Origin: Rotaria socialis
Taxonomy: Eukaryota > Rotifera > Eurotatoria > Philodinida > Philodinidae
Length of the DNA stretch: 64,000 bases
Assembly: GCA_905331475.1 (NCBI GenBank)
Contig: CAJNYU010002347.1
Span: 34,931 to 98,930, forward strand
Direction of reading: 5' to 3'
Under the pieces are notes generated by a model that saw only the letters and a list, made by a program, of their open reading frames with translations, was not told the origin of the DNA and searched no databases. Shown piece by piece: positions 44,254-57,102 of this stretch; positions within the stretch are counted from its first letter, which is position 1; the number at the start of each line of letters is the position of its first letter. The position numbers and the translations under genes are program-made.

Positions 44254-46487
44254 ACATTAGAACAAAATACAAGAAAGAATAACATGGATCCAACCTTCTG
44301 TTACACCATGATTGAATATGGACAACAAAGAACACTGAACTTTTACACCCACACCCACACCCACAAGAAAAAAAAAGTTTTTTATTCATTTTTGATTTAA
44401 TTTAAACCGCTTTATGCATACACTTATATAGAAATGCAAACAAAACAAAAAAAAAAGAAAATTGAATATAAATCATTAAAAAAAGCTCTTATTTCGACCA
44501 AACAAATAATAAATATGACAGGCTTCCACCATCGAGTATAGCATACATATATTGACGTTCGCATTTCTACTATAATATAGACTGTGGTGTTCAAACTTTG
44601 CATCTATTCAGAATCTGACAGTGATAATATTTACACTGAGAAAAACAGCTATGAAAGGAATATGTGATTCTTTCCATAAGAGTGTTTTCAGTTTTTCAAA
44701 AACTGCAGGACACAAAGGCGCAGTAGAAAGTGAGAAAAATATACTTTACCATTATGTCTCAGTCTTTATAAAAATTCACAGTGTGCTTAATGTGGTGGCG
44801 CATCATAACGGTAGTGATTACTGATCGCCGAAGTGAAGTTTGAAACTCGTTGTATACTTAAATGTATGAGAACAGCGTGACTCTACTCAAACAGTGTAAA
44901 TCACTTTTTACTTCATTTAAGAGTTACAATACAAATGATGAACAAGATTACCATAAATATATCAACAATGATATGAGTCAATAATATTCTACCAGTGAAA
45001 AGCAACGTTAGAATATGATGATGTTCGCTAATTTATATAACATTACTATTTTCACTACGTCAAAGCGTAGAACATCAGTTGATATTAACTATTATATGAA
45101 GAAAAAGATCAGGAGTATTGCTACATCTTTCGAAAAAACACTATTTTTTTCTAATCACAGTTCTGTATAATTAAAATTAAAATTTACACCATCCTACGAA
45201 GCATTTATGCACTCAATTTTTGATTGTGTATTAAAAATTTTCACATCTTCAAGATCTTTTGTGCTTATTTGTTCAATCTGTTCCTAAAAAGATCAATAAT
45301 CAAAATCACAAAACAAAAAAATGAAGATTCTCTCATACCCACTGATAAAACGGATGAACACATTCTCTAATATCAATAGATGCTTTCGTAAGATCAATTC
45401 ATTGTAATAATATATTCTGGATGTATGATCGCGAATGATCAGCGAGTTCGCGCATGATAATATCCCTAGCTTCTTTTCGCATCACCCACACAGTTATTTG
45501 CACATTTTAGGTGTTTGCATTCCTATCTTAACTATACTAAAGCCCATTTTTAACGCTTGATATGAGAGGAAAGGAAATACACTTCAAGGAACCGAGGGCT
45601 CCCAATCAATCTATTGTGATCGACCCCTAAAATCTTTGTAGACATGCTACGAGGCAAATATGGTAGAAACACGCGATCTGTTGACATTTATCGCGCAGAA
45701 CAACATAGATGATAAATCCTTTCTTGTTGTGCCAAAGGACCGGAATTTCGTGATGACGTACCCATTGACACAAATACATCAAGGGGAAAATTATTCTACT
45801 GTCGGCTCATAAAATCGTATCATTTCGAGTCATGTAATATAATTCTGTGATTATACGGCAAGACATTTGATGGAAATGCAGATATTCGTAAAAGTCAGCC
45901 GACTCCTACTACTGATATTGGTATGTTATGAAAATTTGCTCATAAGTATTTTCGTTCTTTTTACTGAACCGAAGAAAATTAACCTGATTATTAATTAAAT
46001 AAAAACTAGAAAATAATCAGTTAAGAAAAGTTCCAGGCTTTGACTTTTTAATCAGTAAAAATCTATGGGGAAAAAATCACTATTTCGCATTTCTATTTTT
46101 GTAATCGGTGTTTGCTTGTTTTGGCTCGAAAAACATTTTAGTCAACTTTTATCTAATGTTATTGTTTATCAAAAATAAGTTTGTCTCTAGTGAATAAATT
46201 CATTTGATACACTATGATTTTTACTCGACGTTATGACCCTTGCATTTTTCCTGTTGAAAAATCTAACGCTCAATATTGCACTTGCGTTCTTAACTTATAT
46301 AATTAATTCAATTTGTACATCTACGTATGTGAGACTATACTGATTTCCTGTTAATAGAAAATTCGTTAAGTTTAATTATTTTCTTGCAAATATTCCTTGC
46401 ATACTTAATAGAAGAATATTTATTTTCAAAATTCTAACAAAATGAAACACTTTTTTATTTATTTTTTTCAACACAAATAAAGTCTAA
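44254..46487. other. Intergenic, no gene recognised
   Basis: Holds the 3' flank of the cysteine-cluster gene, including the telomere-like run at 44345-44367, and otherwise AT-rich DNA with no conserved frame. Confidence 0.6.
44345..44367 (-). repeat. Three units of TGTGGG telomere-like repeat
   Basis: On the plus strand ACACCCACACCCACACCC followed by ACAAG, that is (TGTGGG)3 on the minus strand. It is flanked by AACTTTT on the left and AAAAAGTT on the right. It lies about 90 bp beyond a stop codon, inside a gene-bearing region. Confidence 0.75.
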
Positions 46488-47273
46488 TTATCGATACATT
46501 GTTGAATTAATTAAAGGTATTTCAATAAGAAGCATTCCATCGTCCATAACTTGTGAGGTAACATTATATCGATTAATTCCATCAGGTAAACGAACACTTT
46601 CACTAAAGTGTTTAGTGTCATTAGTATTTTTTGTTGAACTCTTTTTTCTTCCTTGCACTAATAAATTTTCATCAAGTAAACGCACTGTTAATTCGTCTGG
46701 TTCATATCCGCGAGTATCCACTTTCAATGTTAATTTTTTACCATTGGCTGTAAATAGCGGATGAAATTTCGATTGCAAAAAGTCGGCAATATTGAAGGGA
46801 GATGAAAATTGGCGTTGATCCATGTCCATAAGACTGCCAGCACGTTTTGGCACTGTTGTTGGTCCTAATCGAGACATTTGACTATTGTACTGGGTTACAT
46901 CAGCGTGCGAAGCTGAACGATCATAATCATGTTTATGAGCACTTGTTGGGTGCTGATCAATTGTTTTCAATAATTCTTCATGTGAACGTCGTGTTGCATC
47001 ATTATCTCTTAGCATAGGTATATCAATTGTTAATATACCATTATTTCGTATGATAGAACGAATTTTATCGATATCGGCACCGGGCGGTATAGGAAATGTT
47101 TTAACTAATTCTTTACGAAAAAAATTATCTGCAGCGAATTGATCAAGATGCAAAGCATGTACGAGTAAAGTGTTATCACGTCGAAGTTTAACGGCTACTT
47201 CACCACGAGCGAATTCCGATACATTTACTTCGATACGAGTTGTTTCGGATAATGGCGGTGATAAGTTTTGCAT
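46488..47273 (-). CDS. Small heat-shock protein with two alpha-crystallin domains
   Basis: Single-exon frame of 261 residues starting MQNLSPPLSETTRIEVN at 47273. The first alpha-crystallin-like domain is at residues 10-95: RIEVNVSEFARGEVAVKL, then KTFPIPPGADIDKI and NNGILTIDIP. The second is at residues 165-258: KKLTLKVDTRGYEPDELTVR, LLVQGRKK, ESVRLPDGINRYNVTS and DDGMLLIEIPLI, matching the sHSP pattern including the final I-x-I/P-like motif. Tandem alpha-crystallin proteins occur in flatworms and other invertebrates; the usual role is ATP-independent holding of unfolding proteins. No clear heat-shock element was seen in the first 200 bp upstream. Confidence 0.88.
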   Translation of the reverse strand: MQNLSPPLSETTRIEVNVSEFARGEVAVKLRRDNTLLVHALHLDQFAADNFFRKELVKTFPIPPGADIDKIRSIIRNNGILTIDIPMLRDNDATRRSHEELLKTIDQHPTSAHKHDYDRSASHADVTQYNSQMSRLGPTTVPKRAGSLMDMDQRQFSSPFNIADFLQSKFHPLFTANGKKLTLKVDTRGYEPDELTVRLLDENLLVQGRKKSSTKNTNDTKHFSESVRLPDGINRYNVTSQVMDDGMLLIEIPLINSTMYR

Positions 47274-50200
47274 ATTGTAAACTATTGATTTTCAGGGTTT
47301 ATATTAATGTAAAATCTATGAATGAAAGAAAAATATGCAATTTTTGTTTTTTGAAACGAAAACCACGTAATATTTATTTAAACACTTGAGTCGTGGCTGG
47401 TCCGACGGTCGCAATTTTGAGACGCTGTTAGTAGAGCTGGAGCTTTTCCACATAAGTAGACTATATACTAATTAAATTTTCTTCTATGTTTGCGTACGAG
47501 AAAAGCAAGAACTATTTACATTCATGTTTGAAAAAATTACAATCATAAAACCCCTAAGTGAGATTTTAGTTAAGCAGAGAACAAAAAAAAATTTCTTAAA
47601 TATTAGAGGCCGGGGTTGACACAACCCTCACTTGAGTAAATCGATAGATGTGTCACAAGATGAATCTGTTCCTATGAACTTTTACTTCTTATCAAGGAAC
47701 GGCGATGTACATTTTCCTAAATGCCCTCAAGCGATCACTTTTAATGAGAAAAAACAGTGTCAAAATTACAGGTGTTTTACTGTCTTTCTTTTTTTATCCT
47801 ATATTAAACGCAAATCTGCTTTAAGTTTAATCAGCCAAGCTTGTCTTTCATTATCAAAAAATGACGCTCAAGTAAAAATCTCTTCATTATATATTTGAAA
47901 ATTCAGTGCTGTTAAAAAAATCTCTTTCTGCGTTTTCCGGCAATTTCCGGTGAACGGAAAACTCGATAATATTCTATGCTATATCGTTCTGTGAAAGGAG
48001 AGAAGAAAAAAAAAGTTTCTCGAACATTCAATAACAAGTCACTTTGCTATTTTCTCTGTCTCTGTTTTCTTGTTTAAAACCAAAAAAAAGAAGGAAAGAG
48101 CTTTTGTAATAATAAGAATAAACTCAAGATTATAATATTTAAACAACTGTATGTATCGATCGGCTTTCAAGGATCTTTTTTACTTTTAATCTGATATTTA
48201 ACTTAATCGATCTTGTATTATTCTTTCTACATGGATAAACGATATTTGAGTAGCTCTAAAAGAATTTGACATTCAAGGCCTCCTATGATGATGTAAGTAA
48301 AACTTCATTAAGAAAGATAAAATTATTATCTAAAGAAAAGCACAAAAAAAACTCAATAATTTAGTTACAAGATATTTCTTTTACTCACTGAATCGAATGA
48401 TTTGCATGACTTTTTATAACCCTTAACATTACTCGACATCTTGTTGTACGCAACCGAATTCGATCCTACTTTGTTTCTCTTTCAGTTACATTTTTCTCAT
48501 GATGACTGTATGTTTTTGACTAATAAGTTTCGAAGATTAATAATATTCCGAACAGCTTGTACGCCATCATAATAACAAATTCAAGGTCTCATATAAAAGA
48601 TGACAGTAACGCGTGTTTTGTTATTCGAAACACAAGAAAAAACCACAGGCTCTGTCCTAAATTGCATATTAATATGCATAGAAAAAGAATATAGAATCGA
48701 GTTTGTTCTATAAAAAGAGAAGAAATAAAAAAGAAAAGAAAGTTTGATGGAAATTTTCTATTATTATTGATTTTTGCACGGAAGAAAAGGGATTGTTCAA
48801 ATAGTTATTGCCAAGGATTATTACATAGTAATTACATATGGGTTTAGTTGTTATTTTTAAACTAGCATATTACTCTCGTTGTGGTTTGTTACGGACCTAC
48901 CTACCTGTTAGAAATAAAATGTCAAACGTTCTTTTTTTTTCTTCTTTCTTTTTTTTTTGCACTTTGCTATTCATGAAAAAGAAAGGCACCGCATAAAGTA
49001 ACAACAGGCGTAATAATGTTTTTAACTTTACCTCAACGAATGTAAAAGACTGTTATTGTTGACGTCACCAATATGCCTAAGATACACGTTTTTTTCATCG
49101 AATTCGTCAATATTATTGAAAGAAAATTATTTTTCAAGTTGGCTTGCCACCACTTTCATCGATAGACCACTAATGAGTTCTCTCTATCACGCTCGCCTTC
49201 TTCTTCTTTTTTTCTAACAGCCTGCCGGCACAGAGTAAAGTAACATGTTTTATGTGGAGAACGTGTGTGGCTTTTTCTTTCACTCGTCTCATTTTTTCTT
49301 TTTCGATAGCAAAAAATAACTGAAGAAAGGAAAATGGCGGCAATCATTGTAGCTCTGTTGCCGGTTGCCAAAAAAGAAAAACTCCGAGCTGATGAGCAGC
49401 AACAAGAAGACGAAGGGAAAAAAGAAAAGAAAAAAAACATGGTGAACCAGACGAGAAGAAACTATTCATGAAATGACTCTCGGTTTTTTAATGTCCCTTT
49501 GTACGAGCACAATGCCAAATGTCTTTTTTTTTATCATTTTCTTCTCGCTTACTTATAAGACTATAAAATGTGTGCAGCATGCCACTCGATTATTTGAATG
49601 TCAACAATGAAAGCGCCGCTTTTCTTTCAAGTAATATACATCCAGGCATATAAATATATACTGTGTTTAAAGAAGTGTGTACATACGTCTCAAAGTACTT
49701 TGTTGGTTGTGTTCTATGGTGTGTGTAATCAAAGTCAATATTTAGCTTAGTAATAAAGAGGGAATATGAAGGACATGTGCTTTATCAATAGCACCCGCAT
49801 GTCTTGAAACAAAGCAAAATATTTCCTTTTTTTACTTCAAAAGATGAATAAAAATCAATGAAATTATTCAGTATGACAGTTTTTAGCTTTTTTTCTTCTT
49901 GTTTAAATAAAATGTTCGCGCAAATACCCAACGGATTTGATTACAAAAGCCAATGATCAAGAAAATGCGAACCTTGTCGCTTGAATGAGCATAAATTATC
50001 GTTGGATTAACAGTTCTTCGTCTATCAACAATTGATTGTTAGTTTGTTGTTATTTATTAGAGCAAGTCAAATTGGTGATAAGAAAATGTCATCATTATTA
50101 CTTTCTGTAGGGAAAATTTTTTCGAGTCGAGCTTTTATTTTTTGGAATAATAATTCGAGCGAAATAAATGAATTATTCTCCATTATCAAGGGAAATCTAA

Positions 50201-51341
50201 CTCTATGACATTTTATTTTATTATGCACATTTTCATTACACACTTCAACAACAAGATGGATCATATCCGTTCACAAGGAATTTTATATAAGGCATGTGTC
50301 TGTCTTATTTTACGTTGCTACGCAAACTAGGGAAGAGAAAGTGTTTTTAAAAATTTTTTTAAATAAAAGAAAAGTTAAAAATCCATCAACACAAAAACAA
50401 AGCACTTACAGGCTTTGTTATGAACTGTAGTAGAAATTTTTCGAAAAATTATCTAGTTTAAATATTCTTATCTTATCACTAAAAATTTTCATTCATTTCT
50501 TTTTAAAAAAAAAACTTCCAACATAAGTCCGGCTGAAAAAATTAAGAATAAAAAAATATCTAAGAACGACATTAAACATGGTAAAATGAGTCCTGCAAGA
50601 AATTTTAGGCTATGAAAACAATTCAAATATTTTCTTTTTGTAAGAAAAATTATATTTTTCGGTAAATGTTTTCACCTAAAAAGATATCGATTGCATTGGC
50701 TGTACTTTCAATCATTCATAATTGCCACACCTTGACATTTCGTTGTATAAATATTTGCAATTCTTTTCAAATAGCTCTTTTATTTATCTTAGGGAATGGT
50801 AATATTTTTTTAAGTTGCGCTTTCTTATTTACGTTGTAGAACGCGAAAATTTCTGTTTACTGTTCTATAATTATGTTCCATGGCACCAATGAAAATTTGT
50901 TTTTTTGACAATTAACTATGCCACGATGTTTTTCCCTTCGAACCCGATTAATAGTGTTTTTGTCTTTTAACTACATGAAGATATCCTCTTTCAAAAAGAA
51001 AATCGACATATTGCTGATTATGCGCAGAGAAGTGAGATTTCATTTGAGAATAAAAGTGTTACTTTTTCATCTGATTCATCACAAGTCGCAGTTTGATGAA
51101 AATGAAGCTAAAAAAACCCATCGTTGAACCTTGTAGTAATTTTCATATGCTCACACGGGCTTCATATGACCATGATGAAGTTCAGAAGCTAGCAAATAAT
51201 TTCCTGAAGACTGATTCTATTACATATATGAAGTTAAGACTCGACTATTTTTAATAAATTAAATGAATTTCTTTTCTTTATTAACATGCATACAATGAAA
51301 TAAAAACATAAATCTCGCTAGAAGAAACTAAAACTATTTCA
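47274..51341. other. Intergenic, no gene recognised
   Basis: About 4 kb of AT-rich DNA with long A- and T-runs (for example 48935-48958). The open frames are low complexity with no exon-like chain. It contains the upstream region of the sHSP gene on its left side. Confidence 0.55.
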
Positions 51342-51989
51342 TTATTCACATTTACTGATTCGATCAGATTGCAAACGTAAGTCTAATGGTTGATCATATT
51401 CAACTGTATTTGTGGTATTGGTTAGCTGAAATATTCAAGCAAAATTAGAATAGATAATTATATTGCATTTATTTTCTTACAGAAACTGCACATTCTGTAA
51501 TGATCGGCGTAATAGTAGGAGTCGTAGATGTCGGTGGGCATTCTTTAATTACTTTTTTTTTAATACCTCGTTTACGCGGTATGACTAGAGAGAATGCTGT
51601 TCGTTTTCGTGGGCATAATAACTAAGAAAAAAAAGAAGTTCGGTGACGAAATAAAATCTGAGCGAACAGATTTACTGGTACGTTTTTAGATAGATTATCT
51701 TTAAAAAGATTATTTTCAAATAATTTTCTTTGAGTTTGTTCGTAAGACATTTTCGACGAATGACGTTGCCGTTTTAACATTTGTTTTGATTTCGCTAAAG
51801 ATGAAAAACTTGACGAAATGAAATATTGTATTACAATTTTTTCTCTACCATAATATTCATCGAGTGTTATTAAGCCGACACCACGAAGAAAACATTTGAT
51901 CTAGATTGACAGGTAATAATTAGATTATTTTTATAGTCTATTAGTTATACTTCTTCGGGATCGGCACCGGAACTGAAATCATTCTCCAT
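51342..51989 (-). CDS. Small basic protein of unknown function
   Basis: Four exons with good borders. Exon 1 starts MENDFSSGADPEE at 51989. Exon 2 (about 51679-51903) encodes IKCFLRGVGLITLDEYYGRE and QTQRKLFENNLFKDNLSKNV. Exon 3 (about 51484-51622) encodes LLCPRKRTAFSLVIPRKRGI and a Thr/Pro-rich stretch. Exon 4 ends DQPLDLRLQSDRISKCE-stop at 51342. Total about 155 residues. PRKRGIKKK is a plausible nuclear localisation signal and PLDLRL resembles the PxDLS motif that binds the co-repressor CtBP; both readings are inference. I do not recognise the family. Confidence 0.65.
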
Positions 51990-52896
51990 CTATCTAAAAT
52001 ACTGAAAAGAATATAGGTGTTAGCCGATGAAATGCATCGCATTGCTTTCCTTCTGGCCCATAAATTCACTGGACGCAAATATCAGATAGCTAGAATTTAC
52101 CGCAGTCCTTCGACAATCACAAGCAAGATAATTGAAATTCAAACCGTAGCTATTGAGAAATAACATGAAAAGCAAAGACGTACTACACAATTTGCCACAC
52201 CGTTTAGTAACGATGAACATGAACACGGAGCTCAATTAAATATAAAACCGAAATCTTCTAAAAATCTCTTAGCGAAATATGATCTAGTTGCAGTTCTCAA
52301 TTATAATACGGTCGTTTTATTCTATTTATTTAGGGAAAAAATTCTGTTTCCTCGCTAAGGGAGTAATTCAATAAGAACGAAGAAAATATTGGATCACGCG
52401 CGGGAATAACAAATAATTGCGTTAAGATTTTCAGCACATATTTTTCATTATTAGCAGATTTTATGAAGCTGCAAGGAAGAAACAGACAGTTAGGGACGTA
52501 ACGAGACTGAAAATGGAATTTTTGCCTTATCATAAAAAAAACAGTTGAAGCAGCTGGTGTCCGTAGAACAAAATATTTTCTACAATATGTGATTCAAGTT
52601 CTATTAAAGTTTTACGGAAGGTCTAAAATCAAAGAGTCCTGCTAGTATCTTTAGTAAACATGTAACAGAATTTGAATCATCACGCATTCTCTAGAAAAGT
52701 ATTGGAACCGAACCGGTTTTCGAAGCTGATTTGAGTTAGACAAGCCTCGTTGCTTTGATTTTTGCGAGAGCTAAGTTCTCCTCAACTTTCCGTCATCAAC
52801 AAGCAACTGGTTTTTTCCAACATATTCGCTTATTGAAAAAGAAAACAGAACATAACAACAACAGCAACAACAACAACAACAACAAAAACCTGAAAT
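51990..52896. other. Intergenic, no gene recognised
   Basis: Lies between the start of the small basic protein gene and the 3' end of GPN2. An AAC/CAG microsatellite at about 52855-52886 adjoins the GPN2 stop and probably falls in its 3' UTR. No other structure seen. Confidence 0.55.
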
Positions 52897-53930
52897 TCAA
52901 TCTTCAAGTTCTCCTTCTTCGTCATCAGCGAATGTATAATTTTCTCTAATTTTTGCGGTTTTAGCATATTCGAATTGTTCAACACCGAAGGCATTCGACA
53001 TTAAATTTGTTCGTTGTGATAAATCATCATTTTTTAAATGTCCAAAAATAAATCCATTTGCTTTGTCAATTGTGTTATTAACTTTTTCAATACTTAAACG
53101 GTCTTGAACATTTAATGGTATATATGAAACGAGACTATAATCTTGAATAACTTCACATAATGCTTTATTGAAATTGCGAAATTTTTTTGCAAGCTTCGGT
53201 TGAAATTTATCTTTGTTAAAATTTTTATTTTTCATTAAATACGATAAATCCAAGACTTCCGTATAAAAATCAATATTGTATTCTAATGAACCATATCGTT
53301 CGATAAGGTCAATTTTCGATAGTATATTAACATGTGGCAATTCTAAATGTAACATCATTGATAACGATGTTAATAGAGCACTTATGAAATTTGATGAATT
53401 CGAACAATAATAAGAATCAATTAAAGTAACACAACACAGTCTTAAATCGACACCTTTTACTAATTTTTCAATGATGTGATGAATTGAACCATGATGTGTA
53501 TAAAGTTCGATTTGTCCCGGACAATCGAAAAGAATATACGGCGGAGGTAATGACGATGAATGTTTATCAACTAAAGATCGAAGACGTTTTAATAGCCAAT
53601 CAATATTATTTTCAATGTATTCAATACAGTACATCAATGCACCATTTGGGCCTAAATTGAGATTATCGCAAACATCATCAACTGTTATCAAATCAACGAG
53701 ATCTATTGCACATTCATAGGGCATCTCAATATTAGCTGCATCTAAATTAACAATATAAACATGACGACTACTGCCATCGGCAATACATTTGTTATAGTAA
53801 TCTTGTATAGCTGCGCAATATGTTGTTTTTCCTAAAGAGAGAATTCTTTCAAAAATAAAATTGTTTTCTTATTTCATTTATTACCACTTCCTGGTGGACC
53901 AACAACAATTTGACCGAAGACAACAGGCAT
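52897..53930 (-). CDS. GPN2: GPN-loop GTPase 2
   Basis: Two exons: 53885-53930 (MPVVFGQIVVGPPGSG) and 52897-53831 (from KTTYC), giving about 326 residues. P-loop GPPGSGKTT is split by the intron. NLDAAN fits switch I, the diagnostic Gly-Pro-Asn loop is LNLGPNGALMYC, and the G3 motif is FDCPGQIELYTHH. SKIDLIERYGSLEYN supplies the guanine-specificity motif, and EVLDLSYL and IQDYSLVSYIPLNVQD match the C-terminal half of GPN2 rather than GPN1 or GPN3. The tail is acidic (DDEEGELED). Known role of the family: cytosolic assembly and nuclear import of RNA polymerases, as a dimer with other GPN proteins. Length is normal and no lesion was seen. Confidence 0.95.
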
Positions 53931-54571
53931 TAGTAGCTTTTTGTTTTTAAATCTAAAACCAGCTACAATCTTTTTGCATTCGCCTTCTTCTTGATAAAAT
54001 AATCAATGACAGAAATCAATAGTATATTTTTATTTTCTTTTAAAAGTATGCACGAACACGCGCAACAACAACAACAACAACAACAACAACAAAATACTCG
54101 TTAACGTCAAATAAAATCAAATCACACAGATCAAAATAATGGAATCATATAATAGACAACAGCTACTGAAGAATGACTATAATCTTCATTACCCAGTTTT
54201 TCGTAAAATAGACTAGAGAAATAGACGTAACAAGAAAGAAAAAAAATAAAGCAACACTTGAGATGTTTCTTTTGCCTTTCCCAAAAATAGAATAAAATCA
54301 AAAACAAAATTATGTATACGTAGTTTCACAATAAATAAAGAAATATATATATGTATAATCTTTTCCCATCCATCACCAAATAAATAAAAACAAAAAACAA
54401 ATGACTAGATACATTGTATACAGAACAATAACGATCGATTATTCAATTAGATCTTTATTATTCATAAAGCGACGAACAGATATATTTATTGGTAAACGAA
54501 AATCAATTGATTTCAAACGATCCAACGAATGCAGTGCATCATTAAAACCTTTTGTAGACAAAAAGCAAACT
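53931..54571. other. Intergenic with an (AAC)n microsatellite
   Basis: No gene. An imperfect AAC array lies at about 54061-54091. Contains the GPN2 promoter side and the 3' flank of RUNDC1. Spacing between the two genes is about 640 bp, both on the minus strand. Confidence 0.6.
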
Positions 54572-57102
54572 TCAAAACAAATTAAATTCAACAATTATTT
54601 CTTCACCTGTTTTTTTCGTATAACTCCAAGGTTGATAATAATTCTCTACTAATGGCATCGTCTTGAGAATAATACGTAGAAATGAAACAAGCTTCTTCTC
54701 ACTAAATAATTTAAAAAAAAACGAATTAATCAGTTCGGACCTCCGCACGGGAACAAAAGGCGGACTCTATTTTAATGTCTTACTTTAACGCAAAACATAC
54801 AAATGATTTAAAACAGCTGTCCATTGATTTATTATGCTTCTCATGTAATTTAACTATATTATCGATACCACTTAGTAGACACTAAAAGGTTAGATTTTAG
54901 ACATGAATGAATAAAAGTTCATGTACAAAAAATACCTGTTTTAAGGTAATCGGCTTGCCACCAATAACATCTAAAGAAAACGACTCGGAAAGTTTACGAG
55001 CTGGACTATTAGCAAATTCATTCCCATGCTATCAAATAAAAAGACATTTAAATATCGTTTTCACTGCTGTAGGTTCTTCTTACTTTCATTTCGTAATATT
55101 TCAAGAATAATTTCCAAGCATGCATTGTATCATTCGCAGTTGCATAATTAGCTCTCGTAGAAAAACAACCCCAAACGGCTAAACTTGTTGAATAATTCGT
55201 CTGAATCAAAAGCACAATTCATAAAAAAAAGATAATTTCAGAGAGTTTTTCCCGTACTTCATAAAGACCATGTTCAATTAATTCACGTAGGGCTGGTATA
55301 AGATCTTGTCGAACAGCTAGAACAACTATATTTTGGTCATAATCTTCCTAATAGAAAGAAAAAGACCAACTAGGACTTTTGAATAGAAAAAATCTTTCAA
55401 ACGAACTTCTTCATTATCGCTTGTTGTAATTGATGATGAATTATCATCATTGTCATTATTCAAATAAGTATGACTATGTCTTGCATATGCATTTGCTGAT
55501 CGTACGACATTAATAACTTTTTCAATGGCGACTTCGAGCTTTGCCAGAAGATCACTAAAAGTAAAAGAAACCTACTCAATATTTCAATAATAAATTTTAT
55601 TCGATTTTACCCATAATGTTTTTTAGCTACAACATCTTTTTTCATAGTCGGTGCCGGTTGGTTTGCTTTTTTTTGCATAGACCGTGTGCCACATGTTAAC
55701 AATAAGAATGTATATAGTTGAGTAAGTATAAGAACTTTTTTCATCGTTTGAGAAAAATTTGCTTGACTGTCAGAAGATAATTTACTTGTTGGTTGACGCA
55801 TTTTCAATGGACTTGCTGTAGTTGTCTAAGAACAAAAAAAAATTTCTTTATGATTGATCAAGAAAAGAAATAACAAACCGGGTTTGATTTCGTAGGTGTA
55901 GATTTTGATGATTCGCTACTTTTCTTATCGTTTAATGTAGGAGGTAATGAAGTAGCAGCGGCTGCAGCTGAATCAGCTAAAAGCATGAAATGTAAATAAT
56001 GAATCAATAAAAGAAAAAACTTTTATGTTTACCTTTAAGAAATTCGATAAATTTTTCTAGATCGTTTATTTGAGTTCGCATTTGTGTTATTAAATTTTCT
56101 TTTAGTTTTACTGGATTAGTTAACTAAAATAGAAATCTATGTTAGAATAATAGTTTTTTTTATAACAAAGTTAAAAGAACAAACTGCCACAAGATATTAA
56201 TGCAGTGAATAGAAAAGTGATCATTAACCTGTATATTCATAGATGTACCAACTAAAAATACACAGGTGAATAAATCACCGATGCTAGTCAAGGTAACTAT
56301 ACCATTTGACACATATAGGAGAGAAAAACGGAGGTGAAATCAATTTACCTGATGAATAGCTTGATCGACAAGTTTTCTTAATTCTTCGGCTCTAAATAAA
56401 ATTATACAAAAAAAATGAATTTTTCGATTTTGTTTTAAAAATGCATACGAAAGTTTTGAAACCGAAGCATCATCTAATTGTAAATCAAGTTTTGTACGCA
56501 ATTGATCAATTAGTACACGTTGTTTTTCCATTGTTACAGATGTCGGTACACCTTCTAATGAACCAGACGCAGCTGCATAACGTTCTAATTCGTCGAGTTT
56601 TTGTTTTAATTCGCTAATAAATTCTTTTTCACGTAATTTTTCATTTTCAATTAATTCTTCGTTCGTACGATCATTTGTATACATCGATGATCGACACATA
56701 ACATCAGGTATGCCACTTGATGCAAATTCATGTAGTTCTATAAGTAAATTCTGACGAGAAAACAAACAAACAAATATAAAATATTTATGAATATTGATTT
56801 TCATACTTCACGATCTTCAGCTGTTGGTGCAGAAACAACTTGTTGAAGGCGCAACTGTACATGAGCAAAATGGCGAGTTAATGCAGAAAGTGATGCGTTT
56901 AATCGTTCGTGTTCTTCAAGTAATTCGACTTTTTCATAAAATTCTTCGTTGGCACTAAAAATGAAATTTTTAGAAGCAAACTTCTAAATCTAACATATGG
57001 GATAAACCTTTTGCCGTATTCTGTATCTGATGAAGCCCCACCTATGGGTGTCAATCGTCCAGTCATGGGTAATTTGTCATCACTTGAATCTTCTTGTAGC
57101 AT
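54572..57102 (-). CDS. RUNDC1: RUN domain-containing protein 1 homologue
   Basis: A multi-exon gene starting MLQEDSSDDKLPMTGRLTP at 57102 and ending EEIIVEFNLF-stop at 54572. The N-terminal third is coiled coil: HERLNASLSALTRHFAHVQL, then IELHEFASSGIPDVM. The conserved signature LKQKLDELERYAAASGSLEG then EKQRVLIDQLRTKLDLQLDD and AEELRKLVDQAIHQ follows. The C-terminal half carries the RUN-like region: LLAKLEVAIEKVINVVR, VLAVRQDLIPALRELIEHGL, NDTMHAWKLFLKYYEMK, ARKLSESFSLDVIGGKPITL and the last exon VSFLRIILKTMPLVENYY. The order matches vertebrate RUNDC1. Its function is poorly known; RUN domains often bind small GTPases. Exons are separated by short introns. Confidence 0.9.

Noticed and set aside
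47274-47480. Heat-shock element upstream of the tandem alpha-crystallin gene
   Set aside because: I looked for inverted nGAAn/nTTCn triplets near the start and found no convincing three-unit site.
49156-49440. 94-codon minus-strand frame starting with Phe/Ser/Cys runs
   Set aside because: It is low complexity from A/G-rich DNA, with no splice context or conserved block.
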